Source: Elysia marginata (lineage: Eukaryota; Mollusca; Gastropoda; Plakobranchidae). Taken from it: a stretch of 35,527 nucleotides of DNA. Where the stretch lies: positions 44,777-80,303 of the forward strand of contig BMAT01012779.1 in the NCBI GenBank assembly GCA_019649035.1, read 5' to 3'. How positions within the stretch are numbered: position 1 is the stretch's first letter; each line of letters starts with the position of its first letter. A program made the translations under genes and the position numbers. Positions 9,134-21,299 of the stretch are shown in pieces. A model generated the notes under the pieces. It ran no database searches and was not told the origin of the DNA. It saw nothing but the letters and a program-made list of their open reading frames with translations.

Positions 9134-12100
9134 ATTTTGTGCTAGTATTTGAACTTTTACCTGAAAATAGCTGCGCTTATAAATCTAGGTGCCTTGCATT
9201 AATTAACCGCATACATGTAATAATATTTCGTGAAAATAATGGAAATGATAAACAAAACTCCCGCATGTCTGCTACAGACACTACTTTCAGGATGACAGTC
9301 GGCTTTTGATTCTCAGTCCAGACGTCCTTGGAAGTAATACATTGTTATGAGTCATTTTATACCATTGATTTTAACGCATATGCCCGTTGAGGAAAACAAT
9401 CGTATGTAGGCCTAGTTTACTTTCATTCAGAACAGACTGCATAAACGTATATTTTTTTAAAAAATTGATGAGAAAAATTATTGTTGATATCTTATTATTG
9501 TAACTGTAAGCAAAACCTTTGTTTTTTTTTTCTTTTTCTTTTCTTTTCTTTTTTTTTGAGTTGTTTGTTTATATAGGGAGATGGGATTAGTTAGTTTTAA
9601 GGATGAACCACTTACTCGTACAACGTTATTCTTTACCTCTGATAATATCATCATTGATGACATTGATGGGTTGCCTTATATGTCTATTGTATTTATTCAT
9701 TTATTTGCCGATCTGTCTTCTAAGCCCTTGGCTGTCTAGCCGCATCCATGGCGTAGAACAAAGACCGACAAATGTGAAAATGAAAATTAAAAATGGAATA
9801 TTTTCCCAACTTTAAAATATACAGTAAGTTGCGAAAGGAACAAAGAAAACTTCGTGCTGTGAATGGTTTTTTTTTTACAAATCAATATAGCATTTGCGAT
9901 GTTTCATTTGGGAAGGAAGATATGGCATTTTTACTCCCGATTTCAGACCTCTAGGTGTGCGCTTGAGTTACATAATCTAGATTACAACAAAGAGGCGTTC
10001 ACGCAACGGTGCCAGTTAAATAGAAATAGAAGGAAGAACATCATTGTACCAACACAACTTTGCTTTCATCACTTACAGCATAAGTTACCCAATATCATTG
10101 TTGTGGTTTTTTTTTAAGTAAAAGAATAAACGTTGGAGCATGAGGTCTTATCCAGTTGCAACTTTATTGCTTTGCAACCAGTCGAAATGAGTCTTAAGTT
10201 GTAATTAGAAAGTAATAGGATATTGGTATCACAGAAAAACCTTTCATGTCTAATTTTAAATAAATAAAATAGCAGAAAAGCTATATTGCGGTTTTTGTGT
10301 TAAAGAAAAGCCGTTTGAAGTTTGCAGGGTTAGAGCGTATGAAATTTCAAAGGTGGGAGATAATTGCGTTGAAAGTTTAGACAAGTTTGAAGGTGTAACG
10401 TTCTTAGAGGCGATACCAACTAAATATGAACACATAATACATGAAATTTCAACATGAATAGGTGTGAAAATTATTGAATAATGCTTTAGTTTCATTATCG
10501 AACAGAAAAAATTAACTTCCAAACCTCCAGTAGACTTTGAAAGCCTATTGTCTTCAAACTAGGCCGTTTGACTTACGACTCTTGTGGATAGAATGCGAGG
10601 CAACATTATTTTCCACGCCCCTTTTGTGTATCATCTTTACAGGCATGCGTTAATTCTATTGTTGCTTTATAATTATACTGTTTATTCATATTGAACGTAG
10701 TGTATCTATCCAATATGCTTTTCAGATAAGCTGATGAAATGATCTGCAGATCAATAGATACGAAGGCCTACATCCAATACTTCTGACATTTACTTATATA
10801 AGTATTATTTTTGTTTCAAATTCGGATGCTTCTAGAGTTCTTTAGACTCGTAGATGTCTGTCTAACTGCTAAAGACAAGTGCTGTTTTTTTTTTTTAATG
10901 GCCTCTCTTTGTTATCTAAGAAGCTTTTTTAATTTTAACCATTTTCAAAAAGTCTAATTTAAGCACAAGTCACGTCAGGTGTTTTATTTTTTAAAGCTTT
11001 AATGAGCGAGAATCTGCTTTCGAATGTCTGCATTTTCTAGCTTTTAGATAACAACTACTTTGATATGTTGGTAATTTCAAGCTTTTAAAAAACAATTTTC
11101 AGACTATAAAGAGAGCTATGATTTTTGTAAAGTGTGTTTTGCATTTAACATTTTCGTAGATTGTTTTTTCGTAATATTTAGTCACAAATGACTTCCAAAT
11201 ATATATTCGTTTAGTAAAAGATATTATAACTAGATAAAAAAAGACATTTTTTTTTCAAAACAAGTTAGTTATTTTGAATGGTTTTTTTGTCCGTTTCTAG
11301 TGGGTTTTTTTTTCAATTTTAGCCCCACCTAACATTGTTATTATAACAGAGGCAAAGTTGGCTTCATTTCAAGAACCCATATCTAGGTGAATGAAGACTT
11401 AGAAGAGTTTCCAGATATCTTTGTGAGGTCTCGATTAAAAGAATATTTTGCTTATGACTGGATAAATTAGTGTGTTTTTGAAACTTCATGATTTTAAAAA
11501 AAATAAAAAAAATTGTCTGAATCAAAATGCAACAAAATAATTAACAGCTATTGATCATTGACCTAAATCTTGACAAGTTACTTGAAATAAAAAAACAACA
11601 ATAAAATATGATTATAATAAATTTGATATTAAAAAAAAAAGTTGGAAACAATAATAGGCTTTTCATTTTGTTAAATGCAAAAAGATGCTTTTATAAAGAA
11701 AAAGAAACCTATTACCCTAAAAGGTTGTTGTTTTTTTTTTGCTTTCAATATACATATTATTATAGAAAAATATGTAGACCTAATATATAAAAACACCTTA
11801 TATTCACCGAGATAATGCGTTTAATTGATTTGTGTTGACTAAAAAAGAATAAGTTATACCGCATTATATAACCGTCGATTTTTTTATCTCTACATAACTA
11901 TGTTGCCTTTTGCAAATTTATGATACTAGAGTATTTTTCATCCAACACTGTCTAGGTCGAGAGTACTTGAGTTTACTATAATTGTTATTGTTCGTGTTGG
12001 TGTAAATATCTACCCTTTCGTTAATCTTTAGAACTTCCCTTGCATAGCCACCAATGAACGACACGCCGAGTGCTTAAATTCGTGTGACTAGCCCATTTAT

Positions 12101-12187
12101 AAAACGCATTGGTAGGCAGAATAACACACGTACATAAGATATAGTTTCGCCCACTTCTCAACTTTTTTTTTTTAATTCTACAGAATT
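9134..12187. other. Non-coding AT-rich stretch, about 3 kb
   Basis: No gene or repeat family supported. A T-rich tract with TTTTC units sits at about 9519-9557, which on the minus strand would look like an A-rich retroposon tail, but no element body could be identified beside it. Small frames at 9478-9663, 9603-9815, 9863-10117 and 10256-10522 are within the chance range. Confidence 0.5.
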
Positions 12188-12535
12188 TAGCTTAGACCTA
12201 AATCTGAAACGAAGATGAAAGGTCAAAAATGTTGATGGACCTAGATCTAGACTTAAATGTAGACAAGCTCGCTTTAGATCTAGGTCTAGGAAATATTTTG
12301 ATTTTGAATCTGGATTAGGCCTAGATCGAGCCTAGATTTTAACGCCATTTTTCTTTCATTTTAGGCGTGTCAAGCTTTCTTCCGTTTTTCTATGATGAAG
12401 CAAATTTTCTCGTCAATAATACTAACAGTATACATTTATGTTAGGCCGCAAGTGTGAATAACCTCTATAATAATTACGTATCAGATTTGAAATGAGTCTG
12501 GAGAAAATGACACACTTAAACCTAGATCTAGCCAA
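12188..12535. repeat. Cluster of CTAGATCTAG-type palindromic words
   Basis: Variants of the palindrome CTAGATCTAG occur repeatedly: an exact copy at 12241-12250, TAGATCTAGGTCTAGG near 12275-12290, CCTAGATCGAGCCTAG near 12320-12335, and CCTAGATCTAG near 12521-12531. The words appear in both sense and inverted form and are separated by unrelated sequence, so this is a degenerate satellite-like cluster rather than a clean tandem array. Such words are, to my recollection, common in gastropod DNA. Confidence 0.6.
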
Positions 12536-13072
12536 TAAAATGAATACCTGAAATACTAACGTTAATAGCTTCCCGGTAAAACGACCTCATTTCCGGTACA
12601 GCTGTTATAAAACTAACTTGTTAAGGATAGCCATTTGATACGATCCCACTCAAAGCTATGAAACCGTCTGCATGCAATTCAGAGGTGATAACAATAAATA
12701 AGACCTTTAACTAGTACATGCCTTTCTCCACTTCTGTCGATACGGGTTGTTTTTTTTTTCCATTTGTTTTCATCCGCGTATATAAGGTTATTTCAGGACT
12801 GCAGTTCTTAAAATTATACAGGGAAATACAACAATGTACAAAAAAGAGCTTCAAAGCCCACACGTAAAAGGCTTTTGCATCAATCGTGCTTTTTGTTCTG
12901 TATAAATAATTCTAGATAAATTACACTACCGTATAGATAAGACTGAAGAGTTTTATTTACCCGTGTGCATGCAGCCCTTTGTAGTTGGCCTCTATAATTA
13001 TTAACATTCTTCATCAACCCCGCGTTGTGGGTTAGGACTTATTTTTACTTTTTAAAATCGACACTAGATCTA

Positions 13073-13084
13073 GTTCTACGGCTT
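13073..13084. repeat. 12-bp perfect palindrome ACTAGATCTAGT
   Basis: An isolated member of the same word family as the 12.2-12.5 kb cluster, about 540 bp away from it. It is too short to assign a function. Confidence 0.6.
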
Positions 13085-13302
13085 TAGTCAAAACCACCAA
13101 TACCTGCTTACATTTATCATCTCATTTGTTTTCCATAGATTTTTAGTTAAAGCTGGCCCGTTAATTGAACGTGTAAGACTATTCGTTTTTTATTTCTTTA
13201 ACTGAAGTAAACCCTGCCAGATCAGCATCAAACTTCGCGCAGTTGTTTTAAATTCGATAGCATAAGATTAAAACATCATTGCGATTATATTATGATTATC
13301 TG

Positions 13303-13327
13303 CCCCCCCCCCCCACACACACACACA
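13303..13327 (+). repeat. C12 homopolymer followed by (AC)n
   Basis: Twelve consecutive C residues run directly into an AC dinucleotide run. Compound simple repeats like this are prone to length error in assembly. Confidence 0.95.
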
Positions 13328-13432
13328 TTTTCCCCTGCAAGTCAAGTCTTGGTTAAAGAAGCTTATATCATATTGTAAAACAAGGCAGTGTGTTCAGAAG
13401 AATCAGCCTTCTAGACCACAAAAGTTATTGAC

Positions 13433-13567
13433 ATGTCTGTCCATACCTATATCTACATACAGCCCAGACTAATGGCAAAATGTAATAGCCTTTTACTCCC
13501 AGAGTTCAATGACCTGTGCCTATCATTCAATGAGATGCTCGACAGAGCTAAGCTTTTGCTCGTGTGA
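13433..13567 (+). CDS. Small open frame, 44 codons, unknown
   Basis: ATG at 13433 to TGA at 13565. The frame has a higher GC third position than nearby chance frames and reads like a soluble peptide (a PEFNDLCLSFNEMLDRAKLL segment). An acceptor-like ACATACAG falls inside it, so it could instead be part of an exon starting near 13461. No family recognised, no signal peptide and no second copy. Frames of this length are common by chance in 35 kb, so it is listed only as a candidate. Confidence 0.12.
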   Translation: MSVHTYIYIQPRLMAKCNSLLLPEFNDLCLSFNEMLDRAKLLLV

Positions 13568-13912
13568 GTGATTTCAGCCTTACATGTTACCCATGTATTA
13601 GGCCGCGTTTGATTCAGAATCATCTAACGTTAGTGCCGGTTAATAGTTATTTGTTCGTTCTGTGACGATGGACTTGATATTGAAGATCGTTTTCATCCTC
13701 CAAAGTCGTCGTCCTCGTCATTATGTGCTGTATATTAAAAGCCACCATTTAGATGCACTCAGCAAAAGTCTATCAATTTTCGTTAATTGCCATAAGTTCA
13801 ACCCCTGAGCAGTTACGTATTTGAATTGCTCGATATTGCCCAACGTAAAGGGCGGACATTGTTTCATAAAGTAAATAAATGGCTTTTATAACCCCCCACT
13901 GTAACTCTTACA

Positions 13913-14137
13913 TTACATATCGATGATTTCGTTGACATGAAAGGCTTTTAGATGCCGGATGAAAAAAAAACCGGAGTAACCGGTCACCAAAACATTTAAG
14001 CGTTTACAAAACCTGGTAATGGCACAGAACCACAAAAATCCATTACGGATATGGGATAGGATAAGAAAATGTTTCACCATAAAGCTGGAAGCCATCGGCT
14101 GTTGTTTGTCAGACATACTTAACTTCATAATCACCAC
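13913..14137 (-). pseudogene. Possible decayed exon of an NAD(P)-binding Rossmann (extended SDR-like) protein
   Basis: The minus-strand frame is 74 codons with about half of third positions G or C, well above the local background. Its second half reads NVLVTGYSGF, then HLKAF, then NEIID. This resembles the first beta strand, glycine-rich loop and second beta strand of extended short-chain dehydrogenases (typically NVLVTGGSGFIGSHL followed by EVIVLD). A good acceptor (TGCCATTACCAG, AG at plus 14014-14013) and a donor-like GTAATG (plus 13916) bracket 14012-13917 as a 96-nt exon. Odd points: the third loop glycine is missing, and a T-run inserts an extra Phe. A real gene fragment, a pseudo-exon and coincidence all remain possible. 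Confidence 0.2.
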
Positions 14138-15579
14138 TAGTTAGGCCATTAGCATGACACAAAGCTAACAGTCAGCAAAGGCATATTACGTTTTTTTTTG
14201 TTATTGGTCGTCCGTATTCTCCACGCGTGAACAGTATTAGGTCTCGGTTTTTAAAAATCATTGCTGTTAAGATTGTTTATCTGCATGTTATGATTAAATA
14301 GAATGATTGTTCTTTTAGTGGAAAAAGATATTATAATATACTCAACGATTTTAAGTTTCTTTCTGAGGTTTTTGTTTTTGTTGTAATTTACAGTTTTCGT
14401 GAAAGGAAAGTTTATTGTATCCCTCTTCTAATGTTGGTTTTAAATATCGTTTAGGTTATCCTTGATCTAAAGAAATGAAGCTTTTACGAAAATGGACGTG
14501 ACAATATTGCTTTGTTGTCTCATTTGTCAAGAAAAGAATTGGCTTGTAAGGCTTAAAGTCCCGTTCCAATTTCTAAAAGGTAATTAATTAATAATAAAAA
14601 GTCAGATCATAAAGCCTTTTTTACAATTGAGGTCTATTATGTAAGCATATCCACTGTATTATGTGGATAAAGTTAATCCACAAAATTTTTTTTTAAAGTT
14701 TGTTTTATGCCGAACGAGGAACCAGACAGAGAGAAAAACATCGATACTATTTATTTGGGAAAAAAGAACTTTACTTTATTCATTTTACTGCACTTTAGTT
14801 GACTCTAAAATGCAAAGGATCCTCACGGCATTTGTTTACATGCAATATTTCTTCTAGTTGTTCATCCTCGTGGGATTGGTTTCTGATAAATATATCAAGC
14901 CTAAAGATTGAGTGTAAACTTGACACAGAGGTCTAAAAATTAGAATTTCCCAAAGAGCCGTGCCAACTGAAAGTGTTAGAATGTTTTTTTTTCTCTCTCT
15001 CTTTTGGGGGGAAAAGTGCATGATTAAATAAAACAAGATTCTAGAGATATTACCAATCTTTCTTTTCAATCTGATTGATTCCAAAACTTGTTAGCCATAC
15101 ATCATTCCTAAGGTGGTTTTAAGCGATGGGGCCATAAAGCTATGTATCGTTTCAACACGATTTAACGACGTACAAATTTATCGTTTCGTTTTGTATCCAT
15201 GCCATATTTTTTAAAAAGGGTAGGCTAAAAAAATACCTCTTTTCGAAATCATAACGCTCCTATCATTGTAAAAAAACTATTTTAGCTTATTGCTATATAT
15301 GGGTCTGAAATTTCTACCTTAAGTAAAACTTTTAGGGTTGAAAACATCAATGTAAAACTTTTTTAGGATTTCCAATGTAACCGTTTACTGCATAACCACA
15401 TATACATTTTAACAGTAAAACTTGTGGGTTTTTTTATTGTTCGCTTACTTTGAACTAGCCTACGTGCTCGACAAACTTAGGACTTATTTTATTTTTTTGC
15501 AATCCCCCATTCAATCTTACTATGTCTTAATATTACAATCGCTGTTTAACACTGCCATAGAGTTTTGTTAAATTTACTT
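14138..15579. other. Non-coding AT-rich stretch
   Basis: Nothing supported. The frames at 14663-14857 (+) and 14854-15084 (-) are short and AT-driven. A small TCTCTCTC run lies near 14992. Confidence 0.5.
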
Positions 15580-15591
15580 TCCATTACAAAG
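15580..15591. repeat. Target-site duplication, left copy (mate at 15842-15853)
   Basis: TCCATTACAAAG (15580-15591) and TCCATTACCAAG (15842-15853) differ at one of 12 positions and bracket the SINE exactly. One mismatch implies some age since insertion. Confidence 0.8.
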
Positions 15592-15841
15592 GGGGGAATC
15601 TAGATAGCTCAGTTGGTAGAGGCCTCGCTCCGTGGCCCAGAGGTCGCGGATTCGAGCCTCAGCCGGAGCACAGTCCGGGCCCCCACTGGTTGGGTCGGTG
15701 TCAGTGTAATGTGACTGGCTGAGGCTAAGTCATGGTATCCCCGCTAGTCTCTGGGTGGCAGCCCGTACATTGCCATTGGGACCCAAGGCCTGAGAGCACC
15801 TTTAAAGTGGAATTGGGCTTGAAAAATACCCTTCAATCAAA
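15592..15841 (+). mobile_element. tRNA-derived SINE, plus orientation, complete
   Basis: The 5' region is tRNA-like, with an A box TAGCTCAGTTGG (15605-15616) and a B box GGATTCGAGCC (15648-15658). A central block contains CGGTGTCA then GTAATGTGACTGG (15696-15718), shared with the SINEs at 27568 and 30365 although the tRNA heads and tails differ. It is about 250 bp, is flanked by a 12-bp target-site duplication and ends in a CAATCAAA-type tail rather than poly(A). It encodes no protein. Confidence 0.9.
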
Positions 15842-15853
15842 TCCATTACCAAG

Positions 15854-16749
15854 ACTTAAAAAAACGCCATAAATATCTTCTTTAAAAATGCGTTTTATGA
15901 CTCATATTTTTTTTAAATTGTGAATGATAATGTATTTGCACATTTCCAAGTTTTCTTCAACACTAACACTGTCGCTTTTTGTGATCGAAAAATGTGGTTT
16001 TGTTTCGAAATCGAACACAGAAGCTGCAAATTAAATATATATTTTATGTGTGTGATATATTTTTCATAGTTTATTGATTTTTAATTGCATAAAGCTCAAG
16101 GTTTTAATTATTGCTGCTTGCTGGTCGTTTAATGTCTGAGTCACATTATTGTGGACAAAATGTAACAGGAACTCACGCATGCCTTTTTTTTATTTCCCAA
16201 AGCCCTTTGATCCCTTTTTCCTTCTCCGCTCACTTTTGCATGTCTTTCATTTTAACTCTTTTATTAAGAACTTTGGAAATTAATAATAACAATGTTTTTT
16301 GTTTCTCAGTCGTGCCACGTTAAGGTTTAAATTCTATGGTGAAAGACTGTTTTCAATAGTTGTCCTTGTATCTGAAATGAGCGTCATATATTCCATTATT
16401 TATAATTTTGCGTCTAAATTAGTTTGAGTATAGCTTTTTGTGCATTTCTACTCCCTCCATATAATGCGATGCCAACGTATTAAGATCAAAAGCCCAATTA
16501 CCCTTTTTTGGACTCAAACTTAAAAGAAAGTTTAGACAGGCTGATTCTTGAACATTTTTAAGACATTTACATTCAATTTATCACCTGCATTTTAGCTTCG
16601 TCATTGTTTTGTTTGCTTTAAAAGTGAAAAGGTTCCTGTCCTTCATCTTTTGTTTTTAAGAATTTATAAGCACATTAATTTTCTACTGCTGGGGAGAGAA
16701 AAGAAAATGCCGTCTATGGAGTTTAAAAACAACGTCATCAAGAAAAATA
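15854..16749. other. Non-coding AT-rich stretch
   Basis: Nothing supported. A 70-codon frame at 16111-16323 is chance-length. Weak similarity to about 20.9-21.2 kb suggests the A/B duplication may begin before 16750, but I could not align it with confidence. Confidence 0.4.
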
Positions 16750-19015
16750 CCAAAAGGTCTTCTGCAAACCTGCCCGTTGTCTACACTTTGCCTTGCTTAC
16801 AAGTTTGGTTGTTATTATGTCCTTAGGAGAGCACTTTAATCTTGTTTAAAATATTAAACTACCTGAAGGTTTTTCTTTCAGCCCCACAGAGCATTTTATT
16901 GTGAAAATCGTACGTTTTATTAGTCTATTGTTATTTTATTATATTACTTAAGTCTGTGTGCATATTAGTGGTATATATTCGTACCAGTTGAAACGAACAA
17001 TAACAATTACTGCCAAGCATAAATACACCCACATTGATGATGACGTCTTCTTTTTGGAACGAGAAGATAAAATGGGAACATCATGAAAAAAATAAAAAAC
17101 CAGAAAAGCGTATGGCTTGTCCATTAGAGTTTACACAACATGTTTTAGGGAGTCTAAGTGCTTCGGGGCAATGTATATAAACTTGACTACTGCTTTAGAA
17201 CTGAATAATAGATCATTGTTTCTCGCGCCGTGATCTTCAGGGTGTTTTCGATGCTTTTACGCCAGTCCATAATTAAACAAGACTGGGTGAAACACTCGAC
17301 TGGATTTTTCTTTTGGTTTGTGTGCCCTTTTCCCCAACTTCTACATAAATCATTACTTCATCTTGTCAAAACGTTCCCTCTTTGTGGACGAACAAAGATA
17401 ATCGATGAAGTTTAAAACATCTTTTAGTGTCAAAGGGGAGACATTGTAAATATTTCTATAAATGAAACAAGTGCAACAGGCATTTTCTGAACTACATTAG
17501 AAATGAAACTTAAAAAGTATACTGCTTAGCCTTAATGTTACTGGGTCTTAGATAACAGCTAATAAGAGCGCCACTAGCATTGTCATCTATTGTTGGATGT
17601 TTTTTTGTTTTGCGCTTAGCTTTAATGAAAATGGGAAACAGTTAAAGATGGAAGTTTAAATAACCGGAAAAAATATGCTCATCATTATTGCTTACCTTCC
17701 TTGACTGCAATGCGTAGCGAAGTCAATAACGACCCAAACACAACGAACATTTATTATGTTTGACCTGGCTTACCTCAGAAAGACAAAGTTATAACAAAAT
17801 TGATCTGCCTTACTTGTTTTCAAAGGTTTTTCTTCCTGTTTACCTGTCTTGATGTGTATTTTTGTATTTGCCAACCTCGACAGACATCTTGACAATTCTG
17901 TAAACACGCTGTCTTTTTTTAGTTTACACAATGTCATTATCTCAATACCTGGTGTAAACAAAGCCTATTTAACTGTATAATCTCTTATTCGCAAAAGAAA
18001 GGCTTATTGTTGTTTTTTTTACATAATTTCTTGACTCATCGAAATTTAAAAAAGGAACAGAATGGAGGTACCTCAATCTAAAAGCTTCATAGTACATAAA
18101 TCAATTTCTCCAGTGTTTGTTTGGTTTATTTTTTATTTCCACATTAAAGAGAAGGCAGACAAACAAAGGAGCAACAATAACGATAAGTATAAATAAGATT
18201 TTTTAAAAAACCTGACAACTGGATGACATTTTATAACCAGCCCTCGACATAAATTTCCCAAGGTGTCTTTTTTTTTGTTTGCCTTAAAACGTCGCAGAGT
18301 TTTCCCTTGGTATTTTTTGCGTGAAAATGCACCATTATGCTCATAGTTAAGAGAGCTCGCAACTTTATCTACATGGTAAGTTTGCCCCAAGATCATATTT
18401 TATTTTGGTTTAGCTTACACTTTAAAAAAGCAAACATATCCATAGAAAAAAAAAACTGTGAAGTTTTTTGTCTTAAGTTATGTGCTCTTGAGCTCAAAGG
18501 AAAACCTTACAGGAAACGGGTGGGACCGCGTCCAGAAACTGGCAGAAAGATATCGTCCACCAACATGAGAGTTGAGTTCCGGCGCAGACATGAACGTCAA
18601 TTATCAGGGGGAACGAAGGAGGGCGCGGAGAAATATAAATATAGGAAAAAAAACGTGATTCAGGAGGTCCCATTGACAAGGGCGGTATTGGAAAGGTCGT
18701 AAGGGTAAACCGATTTTCGTGTTGCCTTTCTTGTGTGTGTCATTTACGTTATCAAATTTTTTTGTTGTTTTTGTTTTTGTTTTTTTTTCTATTTCTAAAT
18801 GCTTTTAGGATAAGCGTTAGATTGATGAAGTAATCAGGAATTGACAAAATATGTATTGGAAGCTTTAAGATAAATACAGAAAGGAAAGAAGAACTAGACG
18901 GGTGCAGAGCAGTGGAACTTGTTAAGACAAACAGTACATCATTTTAGCATTTTAGTTAATGGGAAGCTTGTTTGGCGCATTTGGGTCTATAAAACTGCTT
19001 CGTCTAAGATTTGTT
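16750..19015 (+). repeat. Segmental duplication, block A
   Basis: Block A is collinear with block B in the same orientation. Anchors (A/B): GCAAACCTGC at 16764/21317; a TTGAAAC-containing stretch at 16987/21406; AATGGGAACA at 17071/21472; GTTTTCGAT at 17244/21650; TTTGCCAA near 17867/23301; CCTGACAACT at 18211/23520; the conserved core at 18509/24041; and TGTTTGGC/TGTTTAGC near 18965/24494. Intervening sequence is heavily diverged and indel-rich, so the duplication is old. No gene is identifiable inside it. The 121-codon frame at 18337-18702 is not kept open in the other copies. Confidence 0.6.
18509..18748 (+). repeat. Conserved core of duplication, copy A
   Basis: This part aligns best with copies B and C. 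Shared words include AACAGGAAACGG-like, GAGTTCCGG-AGCAGACACGAAC-like, GTCAGGGG, GTCCCATTGACAAGG-like and CGATTTTCGT. It is GC-richer than its flanks. On the minus strand (18743-18660) the frame begins MTHTRKATRKSVYPYD and ends NTALVNGTS before TGA. Copy A carries a 10-nt insertion relative to C near 18538. It could be an old element, a conserved non-coding element or a decayed exon. Confidence 0.7.
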
Positions 19016-20410
19016 CATTTTTTTCCTTCATTATGAATCGTTCCTTATACCAAGAAACGGAGGTTGCGTTTTATTATTATTCCCACAAAACTGATGTGAA
19101 AAACACAACAACAACATTCACATTCTGCTTTTTATGAATAGAGTTTTATCACTTCTAAAGTGGACTTCAGAAATGAACAGTCTGTTGTTGATGCGTTTAA
19201 AATAAGAGCCGTTTTGTTAATTGATACATCATTTATATTAGACTTTCCATAGCGGAAATATTTTAACATTTACGTGCGTAAAACTAAAACGAAATTTTTT
19301 AATTCAATGAACCATAAGCTAAAATATACGATTGATAGTGTGTGGTGACAATAGAGTATAACTTTATTGAGTTCATATGGTCAAAAGTTAAAGCTACTTA
19401 TCTTCGAGACCGTATCATTTACTTATTAGTAGACCAGTGGACCAATGGTTTTAGTAAGCATAATACAAGTTGCGAAAATCATGCAGATATTTATTTCACT
19501 TGCAATTAATAAACACATGAAAATTTGAAAGCAAACCATATGTATTATACTTGAACAGCAGCAATCAAACAAACACCATGCAGTTTCTTTTGTATTTGCT
19601 ATTGTTTTTGTTTTTTGTACTGAAATGAGAAAAAGGGTCACTCACCTCTGAAGTGTCCTAAAATTGTCATATTTTGTAAATAGATGCTGAAACTTTTAGG
19701 TTTTTTTTTTCTTTTCTATAGAGAAAAAGAGTAAAAAAAGACATTCAAATAGCGTTTCCTCAAAAAAGCACTTTCCGACTTTCTACTCATTCGATCTGGA
19801 TGCAAGACATTTGAAAAAAGCTCATGCAGTTTTCAATTTAAAAAAAATAGTATTTGTTTCTTTAGAATTTTTTTTAGGAGTATTGTATTCTCAACTCCTC
19901 ATTCATTAAGAAACAATAATTCTAACATTTCATTTTGACACAGTTTTATTTCTAAAAATCTTTGTTCGAGACTTCTATGTGCGGGTATGTTTGTCATTTT
20001 TAAGCTTAGATTACAAAAGAATCACCTTAACACCGGCTCTTAAAATCAGTTACTCGCTATTTGCATATATCTTTACCTTTCCAAAGAGTTTACAGAAGGT
20101 TTAGTGGAAGCTTTTTTTGTGTACTTTGTTTTGTTTGATTTTTGTTCGCGCTTACATTTTTTCGAGTTATATTGTAACATTCATTTGCGGTGTATTTCTG
20201 AACTTCCGTTTCCACTAAAAAATGTTCTTTTTAAAGTTTTTTTTTCTTTTGCTCAGTTGAAAATAGTCTACTTTTGTAATTAAAGTGGGAGCCTACAGAA
20301 TGAGTAGCTGTTCAGCAATGATTGGCTTTTTATTGTTTCTTTGGTTTCCTAAAACATAAAGCTCTGTGGGTGGTGTGCTTTTTCTCTTTTAAATTTTGGT
20401 TCTCTCACAG
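19016..20410. other. Non-coding AT-rich stretch between blocks A and B
   Basis: No gene or repeat supported. The minus frame at 19426-19641 (71 codons) and the plus frame at 18919-19137 are chance-length and lack splice context. Confidence 0.5.
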
Positions 20411-20546
20411 GACATTTTGTGCGACAGCTCTTCGAATCTTTGTGAGAGTCGTTTGGATCGAAGAATTCTCCCATAAGTATAATTATTTTGTCTTGCATAG
20501 AGCACAGGCAAATTGTTGTCATGATTTTGACGTTAATTATTCCTGA
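20411..20546 (+). CDS. Candidate terminal exon, unknown protein
   Basis: A strong acceptor (TTTTGGTTCTCTCACAG, AG at 20409-20410) is followed by a frame open for 44 codons to TGA at 20544, reading for example RIFVRVVWIEEFSHKY. The same frame is also open upstream of the acceptor (from 20322), so the acceptor is not decisive. A second frame from the same acceptor is open for 21 codons. No clear AATAAA follows closely and no family is recognised. Chance is a serious alternative. Confidence 0.12.
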
Positions 20547-21299
20547 ATCTTTTGTTTATGTTTACTTTCGCACGCCTGTGAAGTCAAACGTCTTATTAGC
20601 AACTGAGGAAAAAATCGTAATGTTCTTTTGTCGACCGGTATTTGTAAGTAGCCTCTAATAGAAGTATGTATTCATGGATTTTTTGTACTAAAAAGAAAAT
20701 ATTATAGTTTCCTTTTTCTACTTACTCTTTGAGCTACTAGCTTGAAGGCAACATTTTTGTACTTCTATCTCTGTCGTAAACGAAGCAATTCTCATTCCTT
20801 CTGATCAGAAGCTTAATTTCTTCAGTGGAGCTTAGATATTTCAAAACAGGTGCAATGTTATTGTCTCAGGAGCGCCTTTTGCGGCTGTTATTCTAAAGTG
20901 GTAACTATTCAAGAAGGTGCTTCTTCCTTCCCTTTTTAACTAAAATGACCTCTCTCATTTTGTTCTGCTGCAGTATTTTGTTAGACACCAGTTTCAAGGA
21001 ACTTTTGTCTGTGTTTTTTTTTCTTTTACTATACACAATGCTTGCTTCTTTTCCTGAGAAGAATAATATTGTCCTTTATCCTCCACCTCATATGTTAAAA
21101 ACAGTGTTGGGTCAAACCGAATATTTAATATTTTTGAAGACAAATTTTTTTCTCTTTGAATCCAACTTTTTAATTACTTTAACTTGGTTTAGAACACTGA
21201 GGAAATGCGTGTTTTCCATCGTTCTGCTTTATAAGTCAGGAGCATTGTCATAAAACTTTCAGAGAAAAAATGTGATAATTAGCTTTAAACTAGGTTGAA
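20547..21299. other. Non-coding stretch with one chance-length frame
   Basis: A 102-codon frame (20945-21253) is Leu/Phe-rich. At a stop density of about one in 13 codons, roughly one or two open runs this long are expected in six frames of 35 kb, so length alone is no evidence. No homologue or domain recognised. Confidence 0.4.

Noticed and set aside
12188-12535. CTAGATCTAG words considered as a CRISPR-like or regularly spaced array
   Set aside because: Spacing is irregular, units are palindromic and variable, and the DNA is eukaryotic.
18337-18702. 121-codon plus frame over core A
   Set aside because: It is the longest plus frame outside repeats that has an ATG, but copies B and C do not preserve it: a 10-nt indel and stops break it, and its first half is AT-driven sequence outside the core.
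20945-21253. 102-codon plus frame
   Set aside because: At about one stop per 13 codons, roughly one or two open runs this long are expected in six frames over 35 kb. Leu/Phe richness follows from T-rich DNA.
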